A stretch of 61,771 nt of DNA from Nocardiopsis endophytica (GCF_027706725.1 NZ_JAQFWQ010000032.1:1-61771), one strand, 5' to 3'. Numbered from the stretch's first letter, positions 25,460 through 33,771 are shown. The notes: a model not told the origin generated them from the sequence alone. Program-made: numbers and translations.

Positions 25460-25824
25460 TCATCACCGTCGACCCCCGCTCCCACGTGCCGCCCTACGAG
25501 CAGGTCCGCGAACAGATCCGCGGGCTCATCGGCTCCGGGGCGCTGCCGGCCGGGCACCGCCTGCCGCCGGTCCGGCGCCTGGCCGCCGACCTGGGGCTGG
25601 CCGCCAACACCGTGGCGCGCGCCTACCGCGAGCTGGAGCAGGTGGGCCTGCTGGACGGGCGGGGCACGCGCGGGACCTTCGTCGCCGCCCCCGCCCCCGC
25701 CGACCCGTTGGGCGCGGCCGCCGACGACCTCGTCCGGCGCGCCCGCACCGCCGGCCTCACCCGCGACGACCTGGTCCGGCTCCTCCTCGCCCGCTGGGAC
25801 GACGAGGGTCCCCGCCCCGGGTGA
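25456..25824 (+). CDS. GntR-family regulator, YtrA subfamily
   Basis: A 122-residue short GntR regulator: one winged helix (PPYEQVREQIRGLIGSGALP, then LAADLGLAANTVARAYRELE) and a C-terminal helical tail of about 45 residues. This size is typical of the YtrA subfamily, which controls membrane-protein or ABC-transporter operons through autorepression. It is coupled to the preceding membrane gene by a 4-base overlap. Confidence 0.9.
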   Translation: MIITVDPRSHVPPYEQVREQIRGLIGSGALPAGHRLPPVRRLAADLGLAANTVARAYRELEQVGLLDGRGTRGTFVAAPAPADPLGAAADDLVRRARTAGLTRDDLVRLLLARWDDEGPRPG

Positions 25825-25900
25825 CCTTCTTCCCGAACATGCCGCCCCGTCCGCCCTCTGGATCGGCGCCCGGAGCGGACCTAATGTCGAGTCCCCTTTC

Positions 25901-25940
25901 GCTCCCGGGCCGGAGGGAGCGCGGGACCTCCCGCGCTCCC
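25901..25940 (+). promoter_or_regulatory. Mutually exclusive hairpins in the leader of the five-gene cluster
   Basis: The segments 25915-25926 and 25929-25940 are perfect 12-base complements with a two-base centre. The segment GCTCCC at 25901-25906 can instead pair with GGGAGC at 25915-25920. The two structures share the same strand and exclude each other. They lie between the gntR stop and the GGAGGGGGC ribosome site of the cupin gene. Simple termination of the gntR transcript is the plainer alternative to attenuation. Confidence 0.45.
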
Positions 25941-25980
25941 CTGGCCGGAGGCGAGCTCCCCACGGTCCTCTGGAGGGGGC

Positions 25981-26757
25981 ATGGCCCTTCCCGCCACACC
26001 GCGGACGACGTTCGGCACCCCCGTGTACGAGCGCGCGCTCCGCTCGATCGCCGCACTCCCCCTTCGCGATTCGGCGCCGGTACGCCTGGCCAACCTCGAC
26101 CTGGTCCGGCACCTGGCCGCCCCGGGCCCTGTGCTGAGCATGCTGCGCGAGGTCATCGAGACCCCGCCGCTCCTCCACCGCATCGCCGGGCGCTCGTACC
26201 ACCACACCAACCACTTCGACAAGATCGTCCTCGCCGACTCGGGGGCGCGCCGCTGCTACCGGCTCACGCTGCACCTGTGGCGTCCGCCGTACAGCAGCGC
26301 CGAGGCCCTGGACGAGCAGATCCACGACCACCGGTTCAGCTTCTGGTCCTCGGTCCTGACCGGACGCCTGGACTCGCAGAACTTCATCCGCGACGCCTCC
26401 GGGACGGACTACGGCGAGTACCAGTACATCCCCGAGAAGCGCGGCGAGGCGACGGTCGGCAACTTCTACCGGTCCATGGGCCGCACCCCTCTGCGCGAGA
26501 CCGCCCCCTCCTCGGAGGAGGCCGGGGGCGCCTACCGGCTCGGCTTCCACCGCATCCACCGGGTCGTCCTGCCGCGTGAGCAGATGACCTGCACCCTGGT
26601 GCTGCGCGGCCCCCGGCAGAAGAACTTCGCGAGCGTCTTCAGCAACACCGCCGCATACGACCCGAGCGTCAACGAGATGTTCCCGCCCCATGTGCTGGCC
26701 GAGAAACTGGAGGCGCTGTGCACGGAGATCACCCGGACGCGGAAGGCAGGCCGGTGA
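25981..26757 (+). CDS. Cupin-like protein with HxH metal site
   Basis: A 258-residue protein of no family I can name with certainty. EQIHDHRFSFWSSVLTGRL (residues 112-130) is a cupin motif with His115 and His117 as likely metal ligands. A third His can come from FHRIHRVVLP further on, the arrangement of cysteine-dioxygenase-type non-haem iron enzymes. The chain is rich in His and aromatic residues and lacks a signal peptide. GGAGGGGGC precedes the ATG. Its stop overlaps the next start (GTGA). It opens a coupled gene set with CYTH, phosphatase and adenylation genes. Confidence 0.65.
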   Translation: MALPATPRTTFGTPVYERALRSIAALPLRDSAPVRLANLDLVRHLAAPGPVLSMLREVIETPPLLHRIAGRSYHHTNHFDKIVLADSGARRCYRLTLHLWRPPYSSAEALDEQIHDHRFSFWSSVLTGRLDSQNFIRDASGTDYGEYQYIPEKRGEATVGNFYRSMGRTPLRETAPSSEEAGGAYRLGFHRIHRVVLPREQMTCTLVLRGPRQKNFASVFSNTAAYDPSVNEMFPPHVLAEKLEALCTEITRTRKAGR

Positions 26758-27605
26758 GCGCGCGCGGGGAGGACGCCCCCGGACTGCGCCTGCCCGAGGG
26801 CGAGCCCGTCTACGCTCGCACGGGCGGCTTCGCGGTCTTCAACCAGCTCGGTGTGAAGCTCGACTTCCCGGCGTCCGTCTCCGACGCCGAGTACTACGAC
26901 TGGCTCGACGCCACGAAGGCCGCCATCGGCTCGCTGGTCGAGGGCGCCGAGATCGCCGAGAAGAGCTACGCGCGCACCGAGCCCCGGACCAACACCGGGG
27001 TCTACTACGACACCCACGACCACCGGCTGCTCCGCGGCGACATGGTGCTGAGGACGACCTGCAACATCAAGACGCACGCCTTCTGCGCCTTCAAGCTCGG
27101 CGCCGACTCGGGCGGGGTGCGGCGCGACCACCGCTACTCCTTCGGCGGGGCGGACAAGCGGACCATCCAGCTCCACCCCGACTCGCCCGAAGCGGTGCGC
27201 GCGGTCAAACGGCTGCTGGCGCGCGACGACATCGACCACCCGGGTGTGCACCTGTACAAGGCCACCGGCCTGACCGGGGACGACCTGTCCCCGGCGATCC
27301 GGCTCCGCCAGGTCCGCCACCCGTTCTTCGTGTGGCTGGACGGGCGCGACGCGCTGCGCTGCACCATGGACCGCGCGCGGGTGGTGGACCTGCGCGCGCC
27401 GGACCCGGAGGCGACCGAGGCGTCCTTCGGCGAGGTGGAGTTCCCGCTCTACCCGCGACTCGCCCCGGAGACGGCCCGCGACCCCAGGGTGCCGCGGCTG
27501 ATGAGCGTCCTGTCCGCCCTGCTGCGTGAGCGCTTCGGCGTCGACTTCGTCGCCGACTCCAAGTACAGGAGGGCCGCCAGGGCGCTCGGCATGTCCTGGA
27601 CATGA
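26754..27605 (+). CDS. CYTH / triphosphate-tunnel-like protein
   Basis: A 283-residue protein with features of the CYTH (triphosphate tunnel) fold. GVYYDTHDHRLLRGDMVLR (residues 82-100) parallels the YYDT-x-LRL-R strand pair of the family, and basic residues such as Lys114 follow. EVEFPLYPRL and a C-terminal SKYRRAARALG match the closing strand and helix. The usual N-terminal ExExK motif is not clear, so catalysis on a triphosphate is uncertain. It overlaps both neighbours by four bases (GTGA before, ATGA after), which argues for stoichiometric production with them. Confidence 0.6.
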   Translation: MSARGEDAPGLRLPEGEPVYARTGGFAVFNQLGVKLDFPASVSDAEYYDWLDATKAAIGSLVEGAEIAEKSYARTEPRTNTGVYYDTHDHRLLRGDMVLRTTCNIKTHAFCAFKLGADSGGVRRDHRYSFGGADKRTIQLHPDSPEAVRAVKRLLARDDIDHPGVHLYKATGLTGDDLSPAIRLRQVRHPFFVWLDGRDALRCTMDRARVVDLRAPDPEATEASFGEVEFPLYPRLAPETARDPRVPRLMSVLSALLRERFGVDFVADSKYRRAARALGMSWT

Positions 27606-28264
27606 CCGGCGGCGCGCGCATCCTGCTGGCCCGGCACGGGCAGTCGCTGTGGCAGCTCACCCCCGGCAGCGACGGCGACAGCGCCCTGACGGTCCTGGGG
27701 CACCGCCAGGCGCTGCTGCTGGGCCGCTGGCTCGCCGCCGACCCGAGGGTCGACGGCGTGCGCAGGCTGCGGGTCGCCGCCGTCCACACCAGCCCGCTCC
27801 AGCGCGCGCGGCAGACGGCCGCCTACCCCGCCGCGCTACTGGGGCTCACCCCGACCGTGCAGGAGGACCTGCGCGAGGCCGCCTTCCATGTGGCCGCGCA
27901 CCTGCCGCCGGGGCCCGTACCGCCTCCGGCCGGGCTGCGCTCCGCCCCGGTCGGGGGCGCTCCAGAGGACGACGACGAGCGCCGGAAGGCCTACGACGGC
28001 TTCAAGGAGCAGGCCTGGTCGGCCCTGACCGGGCTGGCCGTGTCGGCGGAGCGCGCGCGGCGTCGCGGGAACGGCGGGGCGGTGCTGGCGGTCACCCACT
28101 CCGGGCTGATCAAGACCGTGCTGCGCCTGGCCGCGGGGAGCGACGCGATCTGCTTCCGCATCTACAACACCGGGCTGTGCGCCCTTGAGTGGCGGCGGGA
28201 CCGCTGGCACCTGGTCCACCTGAACCTGTGGGACCACCTGCCGCCGGACCTGCGGACCCGGTGA
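27602..28264 (+). CDS. Histidine phosphatase family protein
   Basis: A 220-residue member of the phosphoglycerate-mutase-like superfamily. LLARHGQSLW places the phosphorylated His12 within the RHG motif, HTSPLQRARQTA supplies the second Arg, and VTHSGLIKTVLR the second catalytic His. Members remove phosphate from small molecules or proteins. Position in a coupled set with a CYTH protein and an adenylating enzyme suggests a phosphate-bearing intermediate rather than glycolysis. Confidence 0.88.
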   Translation: MTGGARILLARHGQSLWQLTPGSDGDSALTVLGHRQALLLGRWLAADPRVDGVRRLRVAAVHTSPLQRARQTAAYPAALLGLTPTVQEDLREAAFHVAAHLPPGPVPPPAGLRSAPVGGAPEDDDERRKAYDGFKEQAWSALTGLAVSAERARRRGNGGAVLAVTHSGLIKTVLRLAAGSDAICFRIYNTGLCALEWRRDRWHLVHLNLWDHLPPDLRTR

Positions 28265-28336
28265 GGGGCGGGAGGGCCGAGGAGAACCGCACAGGGTCCG
28301 CGAGGGCCGTATACCGAAGGGACGGGTGATCCGGAG

Positions 28337-28516
28337 ATGCTGAGCGAGATGCACGACCTCGTCGCGGTCGCCGAGCGGGCGATCGGCGAGAGCAAGGCCC
28401 AGCTCGACACCGACCAGTCGCGCGCGCTGGCGGCGCAGGTGACCGCCGAGATCGTCGCCGAGGTCTCGGCCGAGCAGTCCGCCAAGGCCCTTGAGCAAGG
28501 GCTGCTGCGGCGGTGA
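28337..28516 (+). CDS. 59-residue helical acidic protein
   Basis: A short reading frame of 59 codons, MLSEMHDLVAVAERAIGESK at its start and ending in ALEQGLLRR. It is Ala/Glu/Gln-rich and almost certainly all helical. Its stop TGA is overlapped by the GTG of the next gene (GTGA at 28513-28516), and its third-codon positions are strongly GC-biased, both signs of a real gene. There is no DSL motif, so it is not a phosphopantetheine carrier. It may be a small partner of the following adenylating enzyme. An inner ATG at 28349 is an alternative start. Confidence 0.65.
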   Translation: MLSEMHDLVAVAERAIGESKAQLDTDQSRALAAQVTAEIVAEVSAEQSAKALEQGLLRR

Positions 28517-30036
28517 GCGCACCGCAACGGGGCGGGGGCCGGTCCGGCCTCCGCCCTCAGCTCCGCCCCTTCCCGGACGACGACGCGCCCATGCCCCTGC
28601 GCGTGCGCGACGGCCTGGCGCACATGGGCCGGGTCGACCCCGCCGGCCTGGCGCGCCTGTTCACCCTCTCCGCCCTGGAGGGCGAGCTTCCCGCCCAACT
28701 CCTCGACGCCCTGCACGCGGCCCTGGCCCACCGGACCATCGCGCACGCCCGCGCGAACGTGCCCTGGTACCGGGACCACCCCGAGTACTCCCGCTGGGCG
28801 CTCCCCGAAGGGGGCCCGGGGCGGGCCTCCGAGCTGCTGGCCGGGCTCCCCGTCCTGGACCGGACACTGGTGGCCGCGGCCCCCGCCCGCTTCGTCGCCG
28901 AGGACGTCGCCCTGGGCGCGCTCGGGCACACGTCGGGCAGCACGGGCACCCCGCTGCCGGTGCGGCGCTCGGTGGAGGAGGCCGGCTTCACCTCCGCCTA
29001 CTTCGCGCGCCTGTCGGAGCCGCTGGCGCGCGGCGGCACGCGCCCCATCTCGCTGAACCTCCCGAACAGCTACCACGGCACGCCGCTGCGGCTCCCGGCC
29101 CCGGGGCTGTCCCTGTCGTCGGGCGTCACCGACGACCTCCTGCTGGCCGAGACCGCCCGCGCCGTCACGGCCCGCTACGACCTGCCGGGCTACGGCACGC
29201 ACGTGGAGTACCTGAGCGGCCTGGTCAACCACGTCCTGCTGCTGACCGGCCACCTGCTGGAACAGGGCGCCGACCCCGGCGCGGTGGGGCTGCGCGGGCT
29301 GTCGGTCGCCGGGGGCACGGCGGCCCCGCACTGGCGCCGGTTCCTGCGGGAGGCGTGGGGGTGCCCGGTGACCGACCGGTTCACCCTGACCGAGATCGTG
29401 GGCGGCGCCTCGCGCTGCGGGCGGTGCGACCTGTTCCACCTGGATCCGCACGTGTTCGGCGAGGTGCTGGAGCCCGGCTCCCAGGCGCCCGTGGCCGAGG
29501 GCCCGGGGCGCCTGGTGCTGACCGCCTTCCACCCGTTCGTACAGATGCAGCCGATGATCAGGTACGACACCGGCGACCTGGTGCTGCGCCGCGAGAACGG
29601 CTGCGGCCCCGCGTTGGCCTTCGAGTTCCTGGGCAAGCACGGGAACGCGGTGGCTCTGGAGCACCGGGGGCGCCGGCGCTGGCTGCTGTTCCCGGCGGAG
29701 CTGAACGCGGTGCTGGCCGGACTGCCCGACGTGCGCGCCGTGGAGTGGGCGTCCAACGTCCGCAGCGTGCACGACCGGACGCTGGGCGGGCTGCCGTACG
29801 CGCGCGCCCTGCTGGACGCGCAGGGTCGGCCCCCGGAGCTGCGTGTGGAGGTCGAGCTGCGCTACGGCCCGCACTTCCACCCCGAACGCGCCGAGGAGGT
29901 GGCGGCGCGGATCGCGGCACACCTCCGCGGCTCGCCCGGAAGCGCGCTGGCCGAGCTGGAGGCCGAGGGCGCGGTGCGGCTGCGGGTCGCCTGCGTGCCC
30001 CCGGGGTCGCTGCCCGAACCCGCCCTGAAGCTCTGA
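28513..30036 (+). CDS. PaaK-like AMP-forming adenylating enzyme
   Basis: A 507-residue adenylate-forming enzyme related to phenylacetate-CoA ligase/CapK. HTSGSTGTPLPVRRS (residues about 137-151) is the ATP-binding P-loop, TLTEIVGG the central motif, and IRYDTGDLVLRR the conserved Asp that holds the ribose. A C-terminal domain of about 120 residues is present. It should activate a carboxylic acid as acyl-AMP and pass it to CoA or another acceptor. The start GTG 28513 overlaps the small upstream gene. The substrate is unknown; it closes the cluster. Confidence 0.82.
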   Translation: MSAPQRGGGRSGLRPQLRPFPDDDAPMPLRVRDGLAHMGRVDPAGLARLFTLSALEGELPAQLLDALHAALAHRTIAHARANVPWYRDHPEYSRWALPEGGPGRASELLAGLPVLDRTLVAAAPARFVAEDVALGALGHTSGSTGTPLPVRRSVEEAGFTSAYFARLSEPLARGGTRPISLNLPNSYHGTPLRLPAPGLSLSSGVTDDLLLAETARAVTARYDLPGYGTHVEYLSGLVNHVLLLTGHLLEQGADPGAVGLRGLSVAGGTAAPHWRRFLREAWGCPVTDRFTLTEIVGGASRCGRCDLFHLDPHVFGEVLEPGSQAPVAEGPGRLVLTAFHPFVQMQPMIRYDTGDLVLRRENGCGPALAFEFLGKHGNAVALEHRGRRRWLLFPAELNAVLAGLPDVRAVEWASNVRSVHDRTLGGLPYARALLDAQGRPPELRVEVELRYGPHFHPERAEEVAARIAAHLRGSPGSALAELEAEGAVRLRVACVPPGSLPEPALKL

Positions 30037-30088
30037 CCGCCAGGTCCCCGCCCACTCCCCCACTCCCTCCTCCAGTCACACTGCTGTA

Positions 30089-30106
30089 TATTCAATTTTC
30101 TGAATA
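30089..30106. promoter_or_regulatory. AT-rich operator before the dienoyl-CoA reductase gene
   Basis: TATTCA-ATTTTC-TGAATA is a perfect 6-6-6 inverted repeat in a strikingly AT-rich patch 50 bases before the fadH start. The PadR encoded after fadH is the natural candidate to bind it, though the half-site is not the ATGT/ACAT of classical PadR sites. Confidence 0.5.
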
Positions 30107-30155
30107 GCAACATTGCGACTGAGCTCCGCGCGGGAGCCGACCGAGGAGGCGGCCC

Positions 30156-32177
30156 ATGACCGACTACCCCCACCTCTTCTCCCCCATCCGGCTGGGCCCC
30201 CTGACCCTGCCCAACCGGATGGTCATGGGCTCCATGCACGTGGGGCTGGAGGAGGCCCCCGGCGGCTTCGAGCGGATGGCCGCCTTCTACGCCGAGCGCG
30301 CCCGCGGCGGCGTCGGCCTGATCATCACCGGCGGCATCGCCCCCAACGCCGAGGCCCGCCCCTACGAGGGCGGGGCGACGATGACCACCGAGGAGGACGC
30401 CGAGCGGCACCGGGTCGTCACCGACGCCGTGCACGCCGAGGGCGGCCGGATCGCCATGCAGATCCTCCACTTCGGCCGGTACGCCTACCACCCCGAGCTG
30501 GTCGCCCCCAGCGCCCTCAAGGCCCCCATCAGCCCCTACACGCCGCGCGCGCTCACCGACGAGGAGGTCGACCGCACCGTCGACGACTTCGCCCGCGCCG
30601 CCGAGCTCGCCCAGCGCGCGGGGTACGACGGCGTGGAGATCATGGGCTCGGAGGGCTACCTCATCAACGAGTTCACCTGCGCGGCGACCAACCTGCGGGA
30701 GGACCGCTGGGGCGGGTCGTTCGAGAACCGCTCGCGCTTCCCCCTGGAGATCGTGCGGCGGGTGCGGGACAGGGTGGGCGACGGCTTCGCGATCGTCTAC
30801 CGGCTGTCCATGCTCGACCTGGTCCCCGGCGGGTCCACCCTCCCCGAGGTCACCGCGCTGGCCAAGGAGGTCGAGGCCGCCGGGGCCGACATGGTCAACA
30901 CCGGCATCGGCTGGCACGAGGCGCGCATCCCCACCATCGCCGCCTCGGTCCCGCGCGGCGCCTTCTCCTGGGTCACCAAGGAGCTGATGGGCTCCGTCGG
31001 GGTGCCGCTGGCCACCGCCAACCGGATCAACACCCCCGAGACCGCCGAGCGCATCCTGGCCGACGGCGAGGCCGACATGGTGTCGCTGGCCCGCCCCCTG
31101 CTGGCCGACCCGCACTTCCCCGCCAAGGCGCGGCAGGGCCGCCCGGAGGCCATCAACACCTGCATCGGCTGCAACCAGGCCTGCCTGGACCACACCTTCA
31201 GCCTGAAGATCACCTCCTGCCTGGTGAACCCGCGGGCCTGCCACGAGACCGAGCTGGTGCTCGCCCCGACGGCGGCCCCCAAGCGCGTGGCCGTGGTCGG
31301 CGCCGGGCCGGCCGGGCTGGCCTTCGCGGTCTCGGCCGCCGAGCGCGGGCACCGGGTGGTGCTCTTCGAGGCCTCCGACCGCATCGGCGGCCAGCTCGAC
31401 GTCGCCCGCCGGGTGCCCGGCAAGGAGGAGTTCGCCGAGACCCTGCGGTACTTCCGGGTGCGGCTGGAGGAGCTGGGCGTGGAGGTGCGGCTCGGCGCCG
31501 CCGCCACGGCGGACGGGCTGGCCGCCGAGGGGTTCGACGCGGTCGCCGTCGCCACCGGCGTGCTGCCCCGGGTGCCGGAGCTGCCCGGGGTGGACCACCC
31601 CAGCGTGGTCGGGTACCTGGACGTGCTGCGCGGCACCGCCGAGGTCGGTGAGCGGGTCGCGATCATGGGCGCCGGGGGCATCGGCTTCGACGTCGCCGAG
31701 TACCTCACCGACGAGGGCGACGGCGCCGCCCTGGACCCGGGGGCGTTCTTCGGCCGGTGGGGCGTGGACACCGGCTACTCGGGCCGCGGCGCGCTCGCCG
31801 AGCCCCGCCGCGCCGCCCCGCCGCGCAAGGTGCACCTGCTGCAGCGCAAGACGAGCAAGGTGGGCAAGGGCCTGGGCACGACCACCGGGTGGATCCACCG
31901 CACCGAGCTGCGCGCCCGCGGCGTGGAGATGGTGCCGGGCGTGGCCTACCGGCGCATCGACGACGAGGGCCTGCACATCACCGTGGAGGGGCGCGAGGAG
32001 GTGCTCGACGTGGACACCGTGGTGCTGTGCACCGGGCAGGAGCCCAACCGGGGCCTGTACGAGGAGCTGCGCGCTGCGGGGACGGAGCCGCTGCTGCTCG
32101 GCGGCGCCGACGTGGCCGCCGAGCTGGACGCCAAGCGCGCCATCGACCAGGGCACCCGCATGGCGGCGGCGCTGTGA
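30156..32177 (+). CDS. fadH: 2,4-dienoyl-CoA reductase (NADPH)
   Basis: A 673-residue iron-sulfur flavoenzyme of FadH type. The N-terminal FMN barrel holds the catalytic pair Tyr168 (GSEGYLIN) and His254 (GIGWHEARIP), two positions from E. coli Tyr166/His252. CIGCNQACLDHTF and ITSC provide Cys336, 339, 343 and 355 for the 4Fe-4S cluster. The C-terminal FAD/NADPH domain has VVGAGPAGLAF. It removes double bonds during beta-oxidation of polyunsaturated fatty acids. A padR gene follows after 53 bases on the same strand. Confidence 0.95.
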   Translation: MTDYPHLFSPIRLGPLTLPNRMVMGSMHVGLEEAPGGFERMAAFYAERARGGVGLIITGGIAPNAEARPYEGGATMTTEEDAERHRVVTDAVHAEGGRIAMQILHFGRYAYHPELVAPSALKAPISPYTPRALTDEEVDRTVDDFARAAELAQRAGYDGVEIMGSEGYLINEFTCAATNLREDRWGGSFENRSRFPLEIVRRVRDRVGDGFAIVYRLSMLDLVPGGSTLPEVTALAKEVEAAGADMVNTGIGWHEARIPTIAASVPRGAFSWVTKELMGSVGVPLATANRINTPETAERILADGEADMVSLARPLLADPHFPAKARQGRPEAINTCIGCNQACLDHTFSLKITSCLVNPRACHETELVLAPTAAPKRVAVVGAGPAGLAFAVSAAERGHRVVLFEASDRIGGQLDVARRVPGKEEFAETLRYFRVRLEELGVEVRLGAAATADGLAAEGFDAVAVATGVLPRVPELPGVDHPSVVGYLDVLRGTAEVGERVAIMGAGGIGFDVAEYLTDEGDGAALDPGAFFGRWGVDTGYSGRGALAEPRRAAPPRKVHLLQRKTSKVGKGLGTTTGWIHRTELRARGVEMVPGVAYRRIDDEGLHITVEGREEVLDVDTVVLCTGQEPNRGLYEELRAAGTEPLLLGGADVAAELDAKRAIDQGTRMAAAL

Positions 32178-32230
32178 GCACCCCGGATCGGCCCCTGATC
32201 GGCCCCTCGGGCCGCTGGTAGGTTGACCGA

Positions 32231-32800
32231 ATGGCTCTGCGACACGCGGTGATGGCGGCGCTCCTCGAAGGCGAGGCCTCCGGCTACGACCTGGCCAAGC
32301 GCTTCGACACCGCGACCGCCGACTTCTGGACCTCCACTCCCCAGCAGCTCTACCGGGAGCTGGAGCGGATGGAGGGCGAGGGACTGATCCGGGCGCGCGT
32401 GGTCGAACAGGAGCGGCGCCCCAACAAGCGCGTGTTCTCGCTGACCGAGGAGGGCCGGAGCGCGCTGCACGCGTTCACCCGCCGCCCGGCCAAGCCGACG
32501 GCGATCCGCGACGACATGCTCGTCAAGCTGCAGGCCGTGGACGCCGGGGACCCCGAGGCGGTGCGCACCTCGGTGATGGAGCGCATGGAGCGCGCGCGGG
32601 CCAAGCTGGCGCGGTACGAGCGCATACGCGAGCGCCTGCTGAACGGCCGCTCCGAGGAGGAGTACCTCCGGGAGACCGACCACGTGGGCCCGTACTTGAC
32701 GCTGCTGCGCGGGCGGTACTTCGAGGAGGAGAACCTGCGCTGGGGCGATGAGGTCCTGTCCATCCTCGACGCGCGCGCGGCCCGGCGCGCCCCGCGTTGA
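32231..32800 (+). CDS. PadR-family transcriptional regulator
   Basis: A 189-residue PadR regulator of the larger type. The winged helix (AVMAALLEGEASGYDLAKRF, QQLYRELERMEGEGLIRAR) is followed by a long C-terminal helical dimerisation domain (Vir_Act_alpha_C). It probably controls fadH and itself through the AT-rich repeat at 30089-30106. The stop codon lies inside the left arm of the third palindromic repeat. Confidence 0.9.
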   Translation: MALRHAVMAALLEGEASGYDLAKRFDTATADFWTSTPQQLYRELERMEGEGLIRARVVEQERRPNKRVFSLTEEGRSALHAFTRRPAKPTAIRDDMLVKLQAVDAGDPEAVRTSVMERMERARAKLARYERIRERLLNGRSEEEYLRETDHVGPYLTLLRGRYFEEENLRWGDEVLSILDARAARRAPR

Positions 32801-32858
32801 TCTCGGGAGAAAGGACGCTGAAACCGCGGTTTCAGGGACGCTTTTCCCGAGATCAACG
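32795..32858. repeat. Long intergenic palindrome, copy 3 of 3 (variant)
   Basis: The outer arms CGTTGATCTCGGGA (32795-32808) and their complement (32845-32858) pair over 14 bases. The middle is imperfect, and the core CTGAAACCG-CGGTTTCAG (32818-32835) is a perfect 18-base palindrome. The ends match copy 1, but the core differs. It lies between the convergent padR and aldo/keto reductase genes and includes the padR stop codon. Confidence 0.78.
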
Positions 32859-32872
32859 ACAGGGTGACGGGC

Positions 32873-33700
32873 TCAGCCCAGCCAGTTCATCTGGTCGGGG
32901 TCCGGGCCCAGGCGCTCGCCGGAGTCCAGGTCGTCGATGCGCCGCATCTCGTCCTCGGAGAGCTCGAAGTCGAAGACGTCGATGTTCTCCTTGATGCGGG
33001 ACGGCGTCACCGACTTGGGGATGACGACGTTGCCCGACTGCAGGTGCCACCGGAGCACCGCCTGCGCCGGGGACTTGCCGTGCGCCGCGCCGATCTCGGC
33101 CAGGACGGGCTCCTGGAGCAGGTCCTTGCCCTGCCCCAGGGGGCTCCAGGCCTCGGTCCTGATCCCGTGCTCGGCGTCCAGTCCGCGCATCCGCTTCTGG
33201 GCCAGGCGCGGGTGCAGCTCGATCTGGTTGACCGCGGGGACGACGTCGGCCTCGGACAGCAGGCGGCCCAGGGTCTTCTCGGTGAAGTTGGAGACACCGA
33301 TGGCCTTGGCCCGCCCCTCGGCGTGCAGCCGCTCCATCGCCTTCCAGGAGTCGACGTACTTGTCCTGCTCGGGCACCGGCCAATGGATCAGGTACAGGTC
33401 CACGTACTCCAGGCCCAGCCGCTCCAGGCTGGCGTCGAAGGCGCGCAGCGCCTCGTCGTACCCCTGGTCGGCGTTCCACAGCTTGGTGGTGACGAACAGC
33501 TCTTCGCGCGCGATGCCCGACTCGCGCAGCGCGCGGCCGGTGCCGGTCTCGTTCTCGTACACCTTCGCGGTGTCGATGCTGCGGTAGCCCGCCTCCAGAG
33601 CCGCGGCCACGGCGGTGGTCGCGTCCTCGTCGGGCACCTGCCAGACGCCGAATCCGAGCTGCGGCATGGCCGCCCCGGTGTTGAGCGTCACGTCGATCAT
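32873..33700 (-). CDS. Aldo/keto reductase
   Basis: A 275-residue AKR of the 2,5-diketo-gluconate reductase class with a complete catalytic tetrad: Asp43 and Tyr48 in SIDTAKVYENE, Lys73 in VTTKLWN, and His106 in YLIHWPVP. The C-terminal IPKSVTPSRIKENIDVFDF binds NADPH. It reduces aldehydes and ketoses in the cytoplasm. It is the last gene of a three-gene minus-strand run with an alkenal-reductase-like enzyme and a DJ-1 protein, consistent with carbonyl detoxification. Confidence 0.93.
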   Translation of the reverse strand: MIDVTLNTGAAMPQLGFGVWQVPDEDATTAVAAALEAGYRSIDTAKVYENETGTGRALRESGIAREELFVTTKLWNADQGYDEALRAFDASLERLGLEYVDLYLIHWPVPEQDKYVDSWKAMERLHAEGRAKAIGVSNFTEKTLGRLLSEADVVPAVNQIELHPRLAQKRMRGLDAEHGIRTEAWSPLGQGKDLLQEPVLAEIGAAHGKSPAQAVLRWHLQSGNVVIPKSVTPSRIKENIDVFDFELSEDEMRRIDDLDSGERLGPDPDQMNWLG

Positions 33701-33771
33701 TCGCTGACCTGCTCTCTGACTGGTCTCGCGGTTTCCTTGTCTCCGTCCGGCCCGCTCCGGACCGTTCCCGG

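Noticed and set aside
28337-28516. The small protein as an acyl carrier protein for the adenylating enzyme
   Set aside because: No Ser in a DSL-type phosphopantetheine motif, and it is too short for a carrier domain.
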